Source of the DNA: Morinoia aosen
Taxonomy: Eukaryota; Arthropoda; Malacostraca; Amphipoda; Talitridae
Direction: 5' to 3'
Assembly: GCA_030386875.1 (NCBI GenBank)
Contig: CM059564.1
Span: forward strand, 70,327,436 to 70,391,435
Length of the DNA stretch: 64,000 nucleotides
Shown: positions 1-11,336 of the stretch, piece after piece
How positions within the stretch are numbered: the first letter of the stretch is position 1
How the letters are laid out: each line of letters starts with the position of its first letter
Notes under the pieces: model-generated
The model's input: the letters and a program-made list of their open reading frames with translations, nothing else
What the model was told of the DNA's origin: nothing
Databases searched by the model: none
Program-made: the position numbers and the translations under genes

Positions 1-1292
1 GTGTGCCATCGGTGATGTACCTCAGTGGACCAAGAATTCTGCGAGTGTGTCATGGTGATGTACCTCAGTGGACCAAGAATTCTGCGAGTGAATCATGGTG
101 ATGTACCTCAGTGGACCAAGAATTCTGCGAGTGTGTCATGGTGATGTACCTCAGTGGACCAAGAATTCTGCGAGTGTGTCATGGTGATGTACCTCAGTGG
201 ACCAAGAATTCTGCGAGTGTGTCATGGTGATGTACCTCAGTGGACCAAGAATTCTGCGAGTGAATCATGGTGATGTACCTCAGTGGACCAAGAATTCTGC
301 GAGTGTGTCATGGTGATGTACCTCAGTGGACCAAGAATTCTGCGAGTGAATCATGGTGATGTGCCTCATTGGACCAAGAATTCTGCGAGTGTGTCATGGT
401 GATGTACCTCAGTGGACCAAGAATTCTGCGAGTGTGTCATGGTGATGTACCTCAGTGGACCAAGAATTCTGCGAGTGTGTCATGGTGATGTACCTCAGTG
501 GACCAAGAATTCTGCGAGTGTGTCATGGTGATGTACATCAGTGGACCAAGAATTCTGCGAGTGTGTCATGGTGATGTACCTCAGTGGACCAAGAATTCTG
601 CGAGTGTGTCATGGTGATGTACCTCAGTGAACCAAAAGTTCTGCGAGTGTGTCATGGTGATGTACCTCAGTGGACCAAGAATTCTGCGAGTGTGTCATGG
701 TGATGTACCTCAGTGGACTAAGAATTCTGCGAGTGTGTCATGGTGATGCACCTCAGTGGACCAAGAATTCTGCGAGTGTGTCATGGTGATGCACCTCAGT
801 GGACCAAGAATTCTGAGAGTGTGTCATGGTGATGTACCTCAGTGGACCAAGAATTCTGCGAGTGTTTCATGGTGATGCACCTCAGTGGACCAAAAATTCT
901 GAGAGTGTGTCATGGTGATGTACCTCAGTGGACTAAGAATTCTGCGAGTGTGTCATGGTGATGTACCTCAGTGGACCAAAAATTCTGAGAGTGTGTCATG
1001 GTGATGTACCTCAGTGGACTAAGAATTCTGCGAGTGTGTCATGGTGATGCACCTCAGTGGACCAAGAATTCTGCGAGTGTGTCATGGTGATGTACCTCAG
1101 TGGACTAAGAATTCTGCGAGTGTGTCATGGTGATGTACCTCAGTGGACCAAGAATTCTGCGAGTGTATCATGGTGATGTACCTCAGTGGACCAAGAATTC
1201 TGCGAGTGTGTCATGGTAATGTACCTCAGTGGACCAAGAATTCTGCTAGTGTGTCATGGTGATGTACCTCAGTGGCCAAGAGTTCTGCTAGT
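1..1292. repeat. Tandem satellite, 43-bp unit, about 30 copies, cut by the window start
   Basis: The motif GTGATGTACCTCAGTGGACC followed by AAGAATTCTGCGAGTGTGTCATG recurs every 43 bases (for example starts at 12 and 55). Copies are highly similar and almost every unit carries a GAATTC. Variants include GTGAATC or GTGTATC for GTGTGTC, and GATGCACC for GATGTACC. From about 870 to 1030, units with GGACTAAGAATTC alternate with units with GGACCAAAAATTCTGAGAG, which looks like a short 86-bp dimer order. The array decays after about 1250 (a one-base loss, CTGCTAG for CTGCGAG) and ends near 1292. The left end lies outside the window. Confidence 0.98.
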
Positions 1293-2753
1293 GTAGTAAT
1301 GCATGTTTTGCTATTGCACAGTACTTTGCTTTTCATTTGGTGATTTTTGCCAGCTACAAAAAGATTCAAACAAGATGCTAACTTAATTGAGATGCTAACA
1401 ATTTAGCGGCTCCACTTTGGGCTTTTCATTAGAGGAGGTTGCGAATTTAAAATTGAGCAGCTTCTGAAAAATAATCTGACTAAGGGGTATTAACTCGATT
1501 GTTGACATCAAAAATGAAAAATACCAAGAACCTTCATTTATGTAAACGCGAAGAGTTACCGGCCTTAAAGAATACATTATCACCTATATTGCAGTCTCCA
1601 GGTTACGGTATTTCGTCAAACAAAACAGAGAGAGAGGCTCGTATGGATGAGAAATAAATATTCTCATGCTATTTCTTTTCTCCTTTCTATTTAGAGCAGG
1701 ATTAAATACCCCTATAAAATCAAGCTTTCAGTAAAGTGGGCGATATACAATTATTAAATTTGTGCTCTTTCCAAAAAAAAAAGAGATTATGATTGCCTAA
1801 AACGTGTGAAGTGGGAAAGTATCTCATAATCGATTTAATTTTGTCTTCTTCCTAAAACTTCAATAACGCATCACGAAATGCAATTTTTGAAGCTGTCATT
1901 TTAAACCTACTCTGACTGTTTAGACGCGTTTTATTCCGATACACGTTTTTTTAAAGACGAAGTTCAAAAACATTGGCAGTAGAGTAGGTAAAAATCTAAC
2001 TAGAACGACTTTTTCATGAGGTAAAATCCAACATTCATGGTTTGGAATCATGGCAAGATAAGCAAAGTTCTTCATCGTAAGTAATCCACGGGTTAACACA
2101 AGAGCAGTTATACTCGTTAATGCACTGCACCTAATTTAAGTTCTTGATTTAAATGCGGCACGAGACGCTCAAAAATGTGCACTAATGTTTGGCCGTGATT
2201 TAGGGATATCTTTTTCTGTTTTTCTCATGTTCGTCCTTGAACGCTTTCCTCTAAACGCAAAAGAATGAACTTTATCTAGCAAAAAAGAAGCCTGCTCGTG
2301 GAGTAAATTCAAAATGCTGGAGGAACTGAAATCTAATCACAGATTAATCACGATACAAGGAATACGAGTATCACTGCTGCTCTGTTTGCTGTCTATTTTC
2401 CTGCATAATAGTCGCTAAATTGAGCAAAAATGGAAAATTTCCGCAATGGAAAATTTCGGCAACTTTCTTGAAACTTCATGTATTATATCGACTACAGCCA
2501 TTTGTTTTCTGAAACAATAGTTTCAGAAAATAGTTAGTTTTCAAGATTTTAATCTATACGATATCTTCGTTGTGAATCATATTCATGCTACTGAACATCA
2601 ACAGCTGCAATGCATATCAAGGGAAAAATGATTAACTGAACTTTGCAGTGAATCACGATATTTTTACCATTTGTGTGTACTTCTTGACTGGGTCATTTGA
2701 TAGTTTACTGGAAGTTTGTTCCGATAATTTTACTGAGGAGTACCATGGTCATG
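1293..2753. other. Intergenic, no gene recognised
   Basis: AT-rich sequence beside the satellite. Only short chance open frames are present. No RNA gene, transposon end or conserved protein motif was recognised on either strand. Confidence 0.6.
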
Positions 2754-2995
2754 AAAATGTAGGATCTTTTCCAGATAAGACCCGCCACTAATGCAACGCA
2801 TAAGCTTACTCACTTGTAACTTTCGAAATCATGCACCTATCGACTTCAAATTACTCTCAAACGAATGAATGTTTTAATCTTTCGTTTCAATTACAATTTG
2901 AAATCGGTAGGTGCGTTATTTCGACAGTTACAAGTGGGTGGACTTATGTGTTGCATTAGTGACGGGGCTTATCTGAAAAAAAAAATCCAAAATGT
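2754..2995. mobile_element. Foldback MITE with 7-bp target duplication
   Basis: The element occupies about 2761-2988 and is a near-complete imperfect hairpin. The left arm from 2762 (GGATCTTTTCCAGATAAG) is the inverse of the right arm ending at 2988. The complementarity continues inward for about 100 bases per arm, for example CACTAATGCAACGCATAAG on the left against CTTATGTGTTGCATTAGTG on the right. AAAATGT is present immediately outside both ends, at 2754-2760 and 2989-2995, as expected of a target site duplication. There is no coding capacity. The superfamily is not assigned; a 7-bp duplication does not decide it. Confidence 0.8.
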
Positions 2996-3441
2996 TCTTG
3001 ACTAATTTACCCTGAGTTTTCAAGCTTAATGCACCCTCTATAGAATGCCTGAAAACATAAAGGTTTGCTTGCATTTGCTTGCATTACTTGTATTTAAATA
3101 ACAGTGCATGCAGCCATTTAGCACCGCTAAGGTCTACTTCCTAGTTACCATTTCAGCTGGCTAAATTGGTACAGCTCTTCTGTGAACATTAGTTGAATTA
3201 CTGTCTTCAAATACCTGCGATTTTTCGAGCAAATGAAAAGGCTTCACGTACGAAAGGCTTCACATCTGTACAGATGAGGGTCGTTTCACTCATCACAGGG
3301 TAGCTATACCTTTTCAAAAATGAATGCAGTCATATTTGTATTCGTTAATCCCGCTTCTCGAGTATAGAGTGCAAGCAAAACGTAAAAAATACAACAGGCG
3401 AAGGTCGAATTAATTACGTAAAGTATAGCTTCCTTTACCAC
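2996..3441. other. Short intergenic stretch
   Basis: No gene or repeat recognised between the MITE and the tRNA-like SINE head. Confidence 0.5.
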
Positions 3442-3663
3442 TGTGGCTGAGTGGCCGAGTGGTTAGGAAAGGTCGGGAAAGGTCGGCAGTTTGAATCCCG
3501 GCAGTGCCACCCGGTGATTTCTCCTCGTTGGGAAAGGGGAGAAATCAGCTACAATTCCCCATTCCACCCAGGCCTCAGATATGGGTACCGGCATGACCGG
3601 GTGTAACCGTCATTGCGTCCTGGTGTTAGTAATAAGGCATTTAGAAAGCCAATGTACAAGGTG
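3442..3663 (+). mobile_element. tRNA-derived SINE-like unit
   Basis: The head resembles a tRNA of the Ser/Leu type. TGGCCGAGTGGTTAGG at about 3452-3467 fits the RNA polymerase III box A. GTTTGAATCC at about 3489-3498 fits box B with one change from GTTCGAATCC. The part between the boxes holds a repeated GGAAAGGTCGG, so this is not a functional tRNA gene. A non-tRNA body follows. The family's 3' end is either the TAA-tailed piece at 3676-3737, giving a 296-bp full-length SINE, or that piece is a separate insertion. The short repeat described there favours the second reading. Confidence 0.65.
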
Positions 3664-3749
3664 ATATGTTTTAGGGATCACTGCTGAGATAACACTTGTG
3701 CGGCTGCGGTGGTAATACTAGGAATATAATAATAATAATATGTTTTAGG
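3664..3749 (+). mobile_element. Short 5'-truncated TAA-tailed retro-insertion with direct repeats
   Basis: A 62-bp stretch (3676-3737) beginning ATCACTGCTGAGAT and ending in AATATAATAATAATA is flanked by ATATGTTTTAGG at 3664-3675 and 3738-3749. Homologous sequence lies in inverse orientation at 59229-59315, with a different 12-bp flanking repeat. Independent flanking duplications and a shared microsatellite tail are the signature of 5'-truncated retrotransposition. The first ATA of the right-hand repeat may belong to the tail, so the certain part is TGTTTTAGG. Confidence 0.65.
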
Positions 3750-6705
3750 CTAGTTTAAAATAAAAACATCATTTAAATGCACTGTTTAGGTACCCGTCGT
3801 ACTTTTCCTTCAAGCCCCACTTGAATACTTCTTCTTCAGCTTCCACCAACGCGTAAATCTTAATCCTTCCAAGCAGATATCGAGAACGTCCAAATCGAAG
3901 CGCAATGTGAAACAATAGTACCTGAAGATCAAGTCATTGATGAGCTGTGAATAAACATCAATTTTGAGAGGAAGTGGTCAATCAGTCAGTCAATAAAGTC
4001 GTTTTTGACTTAAATTCACTTTTCTTCAATTTCACTATAACTGTGAGTAAAATAATTGAAGAATTTTTGAACATAATTTTACTTCCATAATAAGTGGTCA
4101 ATCAGTCAGTATTCTAATTGCAGTATAAATAGTAATTTGCTTTAAAAATCACACAGAAGTTTGAGCTTCTTATGGATTCTTTTTCACCGAAAGTCGTGTT
4201 ATATATGATGGGCAGAAATAATTATCCTCATAAGGTGAAGTGAAAATAATAAAGGCTGCGAGGAAAAAAGTTGGTAGATCTCAATTGTAATCATTGTAAA
4301 AACCTGTTTTTCATATGAACGTTTTTTCACATGATTTTCTTTAAAACGATGGGAAGCACAGGGATAAATCAAGCACACCTTGATAAAACATATCTAGCAT
4401 CAAAGATAAAATTGAAATCCTGCAATGTTCCTTCGAAATTTGTTTTTGAGAAACAAAATCATAGAACGAAAATACCGGTAAGTACTAATGTGGAATGTCA
4501 AAAGAAGTCTAAGCAACAGGACAGATGCAGTCACCCACGCCTATATTATTGTAGATGATGTGTGTAATTCGGAAGAAATTTTTGTTTCTAGTGCAACTTA
4601 CGGGCGCTAGAATAAATTGATTGTAAACAACCAAAGTGCAATTTTGAGATCAGTCATGGAACTCTTAACCGGAACACTCATGCATATACACGTTTTTTGA
4701 GATACGAATATAACGTGTAGGAACTTGCAATAATTCATCTCAAAATAATTAAAAAAAATTCACACAGAACACCACAGCGCACACAAGTTTTTCGGTCAAG
4801 AAGGAGCAAAGCTCCCATTGCCTCCACTCACGAAACATTGTTAGGATAAAACTTCATTTGCTATGTTAATTTTTTACTCATTTTTTGAACTTACTAGCTT
4901 AGGTGTGGTCAGGAACATGAGAAAATTTTCAGGGTTTCATCTTAAAACCAATTTGAAGTTTCGTCTGACAATTTTTAAAAAATGAGACATGTGTGATTTT
5001 CATAATAGTTTTCTGACTGGTAAAAAAAACCTTTAATGTGCAAATCTACAGTAAATTATTGTACGTTGAATCTTAAACCTCAGGTTGTCAGACGCTGGTT
5101 CTTCAAACTGCAAAACTACCACACTAAGCGATGATCACTGTGGACGCTGAACAAACCATCACAGCTAAGCGAGCTCACTTTTATGGAAGCTGAGTTCAAC
5201 ATTCCGTGAAAATAACTCGCGGAGAGACAGCGCGAGTCTCATCGACCAGTGCTAGCAGCACAAAATTTCAGGCATGTACATTGACGTGTCTTGTAGAGAA
5301 GTAATATGTTTACCCAATGTTATTTTGTTTTTTCAAGCTCACGTGCTAATGGTAATGAATTACACATGAGCGACTCAATATTTACGATTTTTATCCCAAA
5401 CCTCATTAGTCCAGGGTGTGGTAAAAATGCTCAGATCATTGACAATCTATAAAACATGAAAAAGATTTCTAGTTATTCAGTTTCTATTTCACTTAGACAA
5501 TATTCTGTCAAAACGAACTGACCCCATGATGGAATGCCCGGAATTCTATCGTGCAAACCAAAACAGGCTTTTAAAAGGAATAACTCTCTTCAACGAAACG
5601 CATGCAATTTAATATCTTCAATAGCATTTAGGAGACAACTACTGTAAATTTTCTCATCCCTAAGATAATCGAAAATAGAATTAATACACGCCCTCAGTGC
5701 AATGCGAATACTCGTTCAACCAATAAAAGTTGCTTGAAAAGCTGAAGCTGAAATATCCGGAGATTGTAAAAGTATACTGTACTGAAATGTGCGCACATGC
5801 TGTTAATTACCTGGTCTACAAGAAGTTGAATACACCTATATTTCCTTCAAGCTTCTTTAGGAAACATTGCCCAAGTCAGGGCTTGCTCACGTATAAAGGA
5901 AATATTGCTTACGACAATATCACTCACCCTGAGCTATTCCTATATTGATACCAGTCTTAGTCAGCAAGCATGATCATGTTGTACTCGTAACATTTATCCA
6001 TTTATATATTACCATCAACATAACTCACGAGTATTTTGCCCGCAGAGATCTTTTTCAATAAATATTACGTGTCTATAAATATCGCTTGCACGTCTGTGAG
6101 AATAGGAAACTGAAGGTTTTAACTTGAAATACGGTTACATACTATGACTCGTAGACATTTCTTAAGCTATGATATCATTGCGCTAAAAACCGTCTTCGAT
6201 CCGTCTTTATAACAACGCTCAGTTTATTGGTAGTAGTTCGGTTGGTTTCTGCATTTTCCTAATTGCTATTAACATACCGTGGCGATAGAAGTGCTAAATT
6301 AAATTTATCAATTTTTTTTGTACACGTGAATGATTTGATGATTGTCATCATATATGAACAGAATATTGAACTGTAAATATCTGTTCTTGAATTGTTTTAT
6401 TTAATTGTTATTTAACGCTACGTGGTTTTAAGTAATATGAAGCAGTTGTAAAAGCAGTACTTTATGTAAAGCTGTCTCTATAGAAAGCAGTTATATAGAC
6501 AACATTGAAACCGTAAACATTATAGTTAATTCAACGCTGCTAACACGCTCACGACAACTCGGCGAAGTAATCAGAGTAATTTATAAATAATCTATATATT
6601 TATACGCTCACGTATTAATATATTAGTACGCTAAGGGTGTGCCTCACACCCTTAACATCATTGCGATATCTATGATACGTGTTGGTTCGCGCCGGGTCGC
6701 GTTAC
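3750..6705. other. Intergenic, no gene recognised
   Basis: AT-rich. Open frames at 4331-4558 and 5730-5948 have no recognisable domain and unremarkable composition, so they are not called. A 19-base repeat AAGTGGTCAATCAGTCAGT occurs at about 3972 and 4093. A perfect 10-bp hairpin (TAAGGGTGTG, loop CCT, CACACCCTTA) lies at 6632-6654. Confidence 0.5.
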
Positions 6706-7200
6706 ATTCGGGAGAGAGAGAAAGAAAGGGAGAGAGGGAAAGAGAGGGGGTGAGGAGGAAGGGAGAGAGGGAGAGGGGGAGGGGGCTGAAAATTGTTTAA
6801 TTTTTTAAAAAATTTATGAAATTTTTTAATTTCTTTTAAATATATTTTTAAAGGATAGGCTAGGAAAGGTTAGTATATGTTATGTTAGGATGGGTTAGGT
6901 TAGAATAGAATATGTTATGTTAGAATGTGTTAGGGAATGTTGACCAAATTTTTTCACGGGTCCACCAAGCTTAACGATGACATTCGTTAAAGTAAGGTTT
7001 GGATTGGATAGGCTAGGTTAGGATAGGCTAAGATATGTTAGGTTAGGATAGATTTAGTTAGCATAGGTTAGGACAAAATAGGTTAGAATATGTTAGGTTG
7101 AGATAGGTTAGGTTAGGTTAGAATATGTTATTTTTAAAATTTGTTAGGTATAGTTGACCGAATTTTTTCACGGGTCCACCTAGCATATTGATGACATTGT
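6706..7200. repeat. GA-rich tract followed by degenerate GGTTA (TTAGG-like) repeats
   Basis: A purine tract of GAGAG, GAAAG and GGGAG runs from about 6709 to 6785. From about 6855 to 7140 there are many AGGTTAGG, ATAGGTTAGG and TATGTTAGG words. TTAGG is the standard insect telomere repeat, but here it is degenerate and interspersed, as common in insect non-coding DNA. Two related blocks, GTTGACC(A/G)AATTTTTTCACGG followed by GTCCACC, occur at about 6939 and 7153, so the region behaves as a roughly 210-bp imperfect tandem repeat. Confidence 0.75.
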
Positions 7201-9981
7201 CTGTGGAATTTCCGCAGGTCCTGCTAGTTATGTATTAACACAGCGTGATTGGCACGTTATCGAAAAAACTTTAGCAAAAGTTTTAGACCGTTGATAGAAA
7301 CATTTCCACTCGATAACCGTAGGGTTAAAGATACATCGTTAAAGAGTTACAAGGGCTTGACATTTGAAACGTATTGGAGAAAAATTGGGGCTTTGAATAG
7401 CTGGGAAATGAAGCATTTTTATCATTAAATCAAGGAACAGAATAAGCGGCTCAATTATTATGATCCCCAAGAAAATAGATTTTCGTATTAGGTTAGGTAT
7501 ACATAAAAAGATGTCGCCCATCTGTTGTGATGCAGGCGTTTAAAACACCGGTGCATTGATGGCCGAACGTGATCGATGACATCAGGAGTTTCACAAATCC
7601 TTGCAAAGGCTTGAAAATTGCTGCCGATAAGGTCTTCTTCAGAATGAATCGGTGTTTCGTTCACCCAACTCTTCAAATGTATCAGGAATGGAAATTTAGG
7701 GGCGTAATATCAGGAGAACTAGACGGCCATGTGAAAATTTCAAGTCCTTATAAATCTTTAACGAAGCATAATCGACCTCACGACTTTTGGGTAAAAATGT
7801 TTACTTTACCTGTCCCAACCTTGTGTGTATTTTTGTTCAAAATAAAGCCGGTCTTTTAGGTTATTAGGTAAAAATATTGCACATCACCACTTGATACAGA
7901 TCCGGCCCACACATTGCAGCATTTGGATGCTGCTCACATTTTGGGTCTATTTTTTAAAATTTTTATCATAGTGAATGAATAAAACGTATTAGACCGATTT
8001 ATTACAATTTTTGTAGATTCTTTTTAAAAAGGTATTTTCATGCTCTATTCCAGTTTAAACAATATCGCCGGACAGGAAATCAACCTGATTGGGAAAACGG
8101 CGTCTAAAACACACAGCAATACGATAACGTCACATATATACGACGTTTACTTATCAAATATACGCTACATACGATTTAATCACTGAATTTAGGTCAAAGG
8201 TTTGTTAGGTTAAGTTATGTTAAGTCCTTTTGTTTCAGGTCAAGTCTCTATAAAAACATCATAAAGAAGCAGTTTAATTTTAGGCCCCCAGTTGTTAAAG
8301 CCCGGCAATCATTTCCAAAAACTCCCTAACTGTTAAATTTTGCTACGTATAATAAATAGAAGTGTGAACGATGACAAGCAGCTTACAACCGACCCAAAAA
8401 TTAGGTAAGCAAGCAGCCAGTACTTACCAAGTTTTCCCAATGTTAGACGTTCACATATGGGCACTAAATAACTGATATATCCTAATGTTCTCAGGGACTT
8501 AGATAACATATTTCTACCTATTAAGTAGTGAAACCTGTTACACATATGCGCTCAACAAAGACTTCCATCAAACTGCGCTAGACAAAAGATGCAAGTGTTA
8601 TGTACCAACAAGTGATGATATATTCAGTACTGTCTCACCTAAACCACAACCTCCCTGTATTGATTTCCTCTCATACAAGGCCGTATGTCTGCGTCAACAT
8701 TGTTCTGCATGATGTAACGAATTGATAATTTTTATTTCTCCCGAAAATTTTACGCTGAATTGAGTCCATAACAGGCAGGCCAAAATTATTCTCTAAACTT
8801 TTTGTACCAACATATGTAAAATAATGAATTTTCATAGTATTTTCATTTATGAATAAATACAGGTAAAACGGGATGAATACATTGTAACACCGCGAAATAA
8901 TTTGCACTGATTAAAAAATTCCCCACAGGTGTCGTTTTTCATGTAATGCATTTGAAAAATAATTAGAGTACTTGTGTAGTTTCCAACTAAACCCTGTTGG
9001 CAGCAAAAGTTGGGACGGAGGAAGCACGTAACTGTACATGTACGTAACACAGAGAATTAATCTTTACAAAATATGAAGTCATTTTGTAATGTTCAGATAC
9101 CAAGTTCACACAGTGAGAGCCAGAACCGTCACGGTGAGAGATGAAACCAACCAAGCCATCAAACTATAGTTGAACATCATCAACGGGAATGATAAAATTA
9201 ACATTTAGCTCAAATAGTTCGGTGAAATAACATACCTGATCAATTTAACTTTTTTCCTTCACGTGAAGATTAACACCTAAATACTGAAGTAGTATATTTC
9301 GTTGAGCCTGTAATGTTATACTTTTTACAACATTCTTCTTTATTACCTAACTTTAAACTAACCTGGCCTTCCATTTAACCAGTTTGAAAAGTAGAAAATA
9401 TAACCTCTCTGAATAGGAGTAGGCTTCCTAAACATTTTAATGCAGTATCATTCACAATGGCAGATATGGTGCATCATTTTACAGGAGTTGCTACACCTCT
9501 TCAATCTTCATACCGAACACTTAGGGAGTGAATATCGATAAGTTAAGATATTGTGCAGTGTTGACTTCATTTTCATACCGCTCTCAGTAAAATGGTCGAC
9601 CACAAAGACATCGACTTGTGATGCAAACAAAGATTGCTAGCTATTCGCTCCTTGTGTAGTACTCTGAGCAGGAACTCTTATTCACTTTGTTTCTGGCCTT
9701 TGATCAGTGCGGTGATCGCTGTCGTCTCCCATGAGTTAGTTTCAATGCGAGTGTTCATTTCTTCGAGTTAAGTTGCCGTACAATTTATTAATGTGTGGAG
9801 TAACTGAAAATTATTAGACTAAAAACCAAAAACATTCAGTCAGTTTTCATAGAAAAGAAAATTCAGAGACTATCGTTTACAAAACAGTAACTTTACTTGG
9901 ATTTCTCTCAACAGTAACTAGCAACAGAAACTTCTCGCTTGTACGATATTAAATAACTTGGTCGTACTACTATTATTCACC
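7201..9981. other. Intergenic upstream of the Gr gene
   Basis: Nothing with recognisable protein similarity. The 96-codon frame at 7569-7859 and several shorter frames on the other strand look like chance. The Gr promoter must lie in the right-hand part, but no convincing core promoter element was identified. Confidence 0.5.
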
Positions 9982-11043
9982 ATGAACGAAACCCATTCTC
10001 CTTGTTTAAAGTTACGTTTGTTCCTCACACTACTCAGAATTGCAGGGTACTTTCCTTATACATGGGAGAACACTTCGATTTGCACACTTAAAAAAAAAGT
10101 GCATTGTAATATTCGTCTCAAGAAATCTTTCGGCTGGAGCCTTTGGAGTCTATTCCTGTTATGTTTTTTGATGTTCATGATGAGTTACGATATCTACGGT
10201 TCGATTCAAAACGCCAGAGGTAGTGTTAATAACCTAGAAACTCTCAAGTTTATTCACAGACTTTACGATGTGATCACAGCAGTGTCTATTCAACTGATTC
10301 AACTTTCATGCTACCTCAAAAGTGAAACTCTTGGAAGGCTGATAGCAAATGACTTCCACATTAGTTATAAATGGCACTACGGCTCACAGCGCTCCACTGG
10401 CATGAACGGTTTAAAATTGTGCTGGCTGACTCTGACACTCATTGTTATTGAACTGCTGGCAATAGTAATCTTTCTCACTGCCAACTTTGTATACGGCATC
10501 ACTCGATACGATGGACCGACTTTGATGGTGTTAAACATTCGTTTCATCACAACATCCATGCAAACTTGTATCCTCGGGAGCATTTTCCGGTATTTCATAC
10601 GCAGTATTGACGATTCTATCACTTTCGTCTTCAAAGACCTATTAGAACTACTTGACGACTGTGATTTGGATTCTCTAGCACCATGTGTTCACGAACACCT
10701 CTTCGTAAGCAGTAAAGAGGAAATGATTTCAAATGTGAACATCGGAGCTTGTACTAAAAAAGTACAACCAGCGTTATCTGGACATGCAGAGCTAAATTTT
10801 GCCAAAATGAAAGAGGAATTGTGGAACGGATTTTGCGCACTGCGTCACCTCACTTGCTACATGGGAAACATCTGCATCATCACCATCTCACTGTTGATGT
10901 TCACATTTTTAGTTACAATCGTTTACGCCACTCTGATGAGTTACCTAGACATCGGTCAAAAACTGTCGTTTATGGCACATATTCTGCTTTCTATTTTCCC
11001 CATCATTTTCTTTGCTAATTTACCAGCTGATCTCGTTCAGAAA
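9982..11043 (+). CDS. Gustatory receptor family protein, exon 1 (residues 1-354)
   Basis: Insect gustatory-receptor-family (7tm_7) chemoreceptor, a predicted seven-pass membrane protein with its N-terminus inside the cell; members form ligand-gated cation channels in sensory neurons. The start is the ATG at 9982 in a CACCATG context, the first ATG after an in-frame TAG at 9919. Six hydrophobic segments are visible at about residues 52-70, 95-112, 146-168, 188-205, 296-320 and 328-346, with the long cytoplasmic loop typical of the family at 206-290. The exon ends AAA|GTAAGT at 11043 in phase 0. Continuing into the intron adds only a few codons before a stop. With exons 2-4 the predicted protein is 442 residues, in the normal Gr size range. 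The ligand and subfamily cannot be told from sequence alone. Confidence 0.88.
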
Positions 11044-11267
11044 GTAAGTACGATATATGTGTATGTAAAATATTCGAAGTAAAAGGTTATTGGCTTTTTA
11101 TACCAAAAGCACGAAAAGGTTACTTGTAATGTGGTATAAGGTGGAGTTATTGATGTTATACGTAAGCTAACGTAGGACAATCTGATAATATTAGTCGCAC
11201 ACATTCTTCTTTTGTTTCGTAAACGTTATCGATCTATTTGTCAGGACAATTTCATCGTATTTTTCAG
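11044..11267 (+). other. Gr intron 1 (224 bp)
   Basis: Bounded by GTAAGT and a TTATTTTTCAG-like acceptor (ATTTTTCAG at about 11259-11267). Phase 0. No other feature seen. Confidence 0.8.
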
Positions 11268-11336
11268 GTGGCGGACCTAAAGTGGAAGCTCACTCGACTC
11301 ACCCTGAAGTCATCATTGACGAAACATCGGGAGCAG
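11268..11336 (+). CDS. Gustatory receptor family protein, exon 2 (residues 355-377)
   Basis: A 69-base exon between TTTTCAG and GTAAAA, phase 0 at both ends. It encodes a 23-residue charged stretch starting VADLKWKLTRLTLK. This matches the intracellular segment between TM6 and TM7 in Grs, where several small phase-0 exons are typical. Too short to be found as an open frame on its own; placed by splice sites, phase and position. Confidence 0.78.

Noticed and set aside
1-1292. CRISPR-like array
   Set aside because: The units are contiguous 43-bp repeats without variable spacers, in a eukaryotic context.
3442-3510. Functional tRNA gene
   Set aside because: Boxes A and B are present but the spacer contains a repeated segment and the cloverleaf does not form well; better as a SINE head.
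7569-7859. 96-codon open frame as a host gene
   Set aside because: No recognisable domain, with an overlapping frame on the other strand and no splice or context support.
9958-9981. Extended start of the Gr exon at 9958
   Set aside because: The codon there is TTG; the first ATG is at 9982 in a good context.
11044-11082. Gr protein ending at 11082
   Set aside because: The last codons are intron read-through after a consensus GTAAGT donor; the TM7 exon lies downstream.
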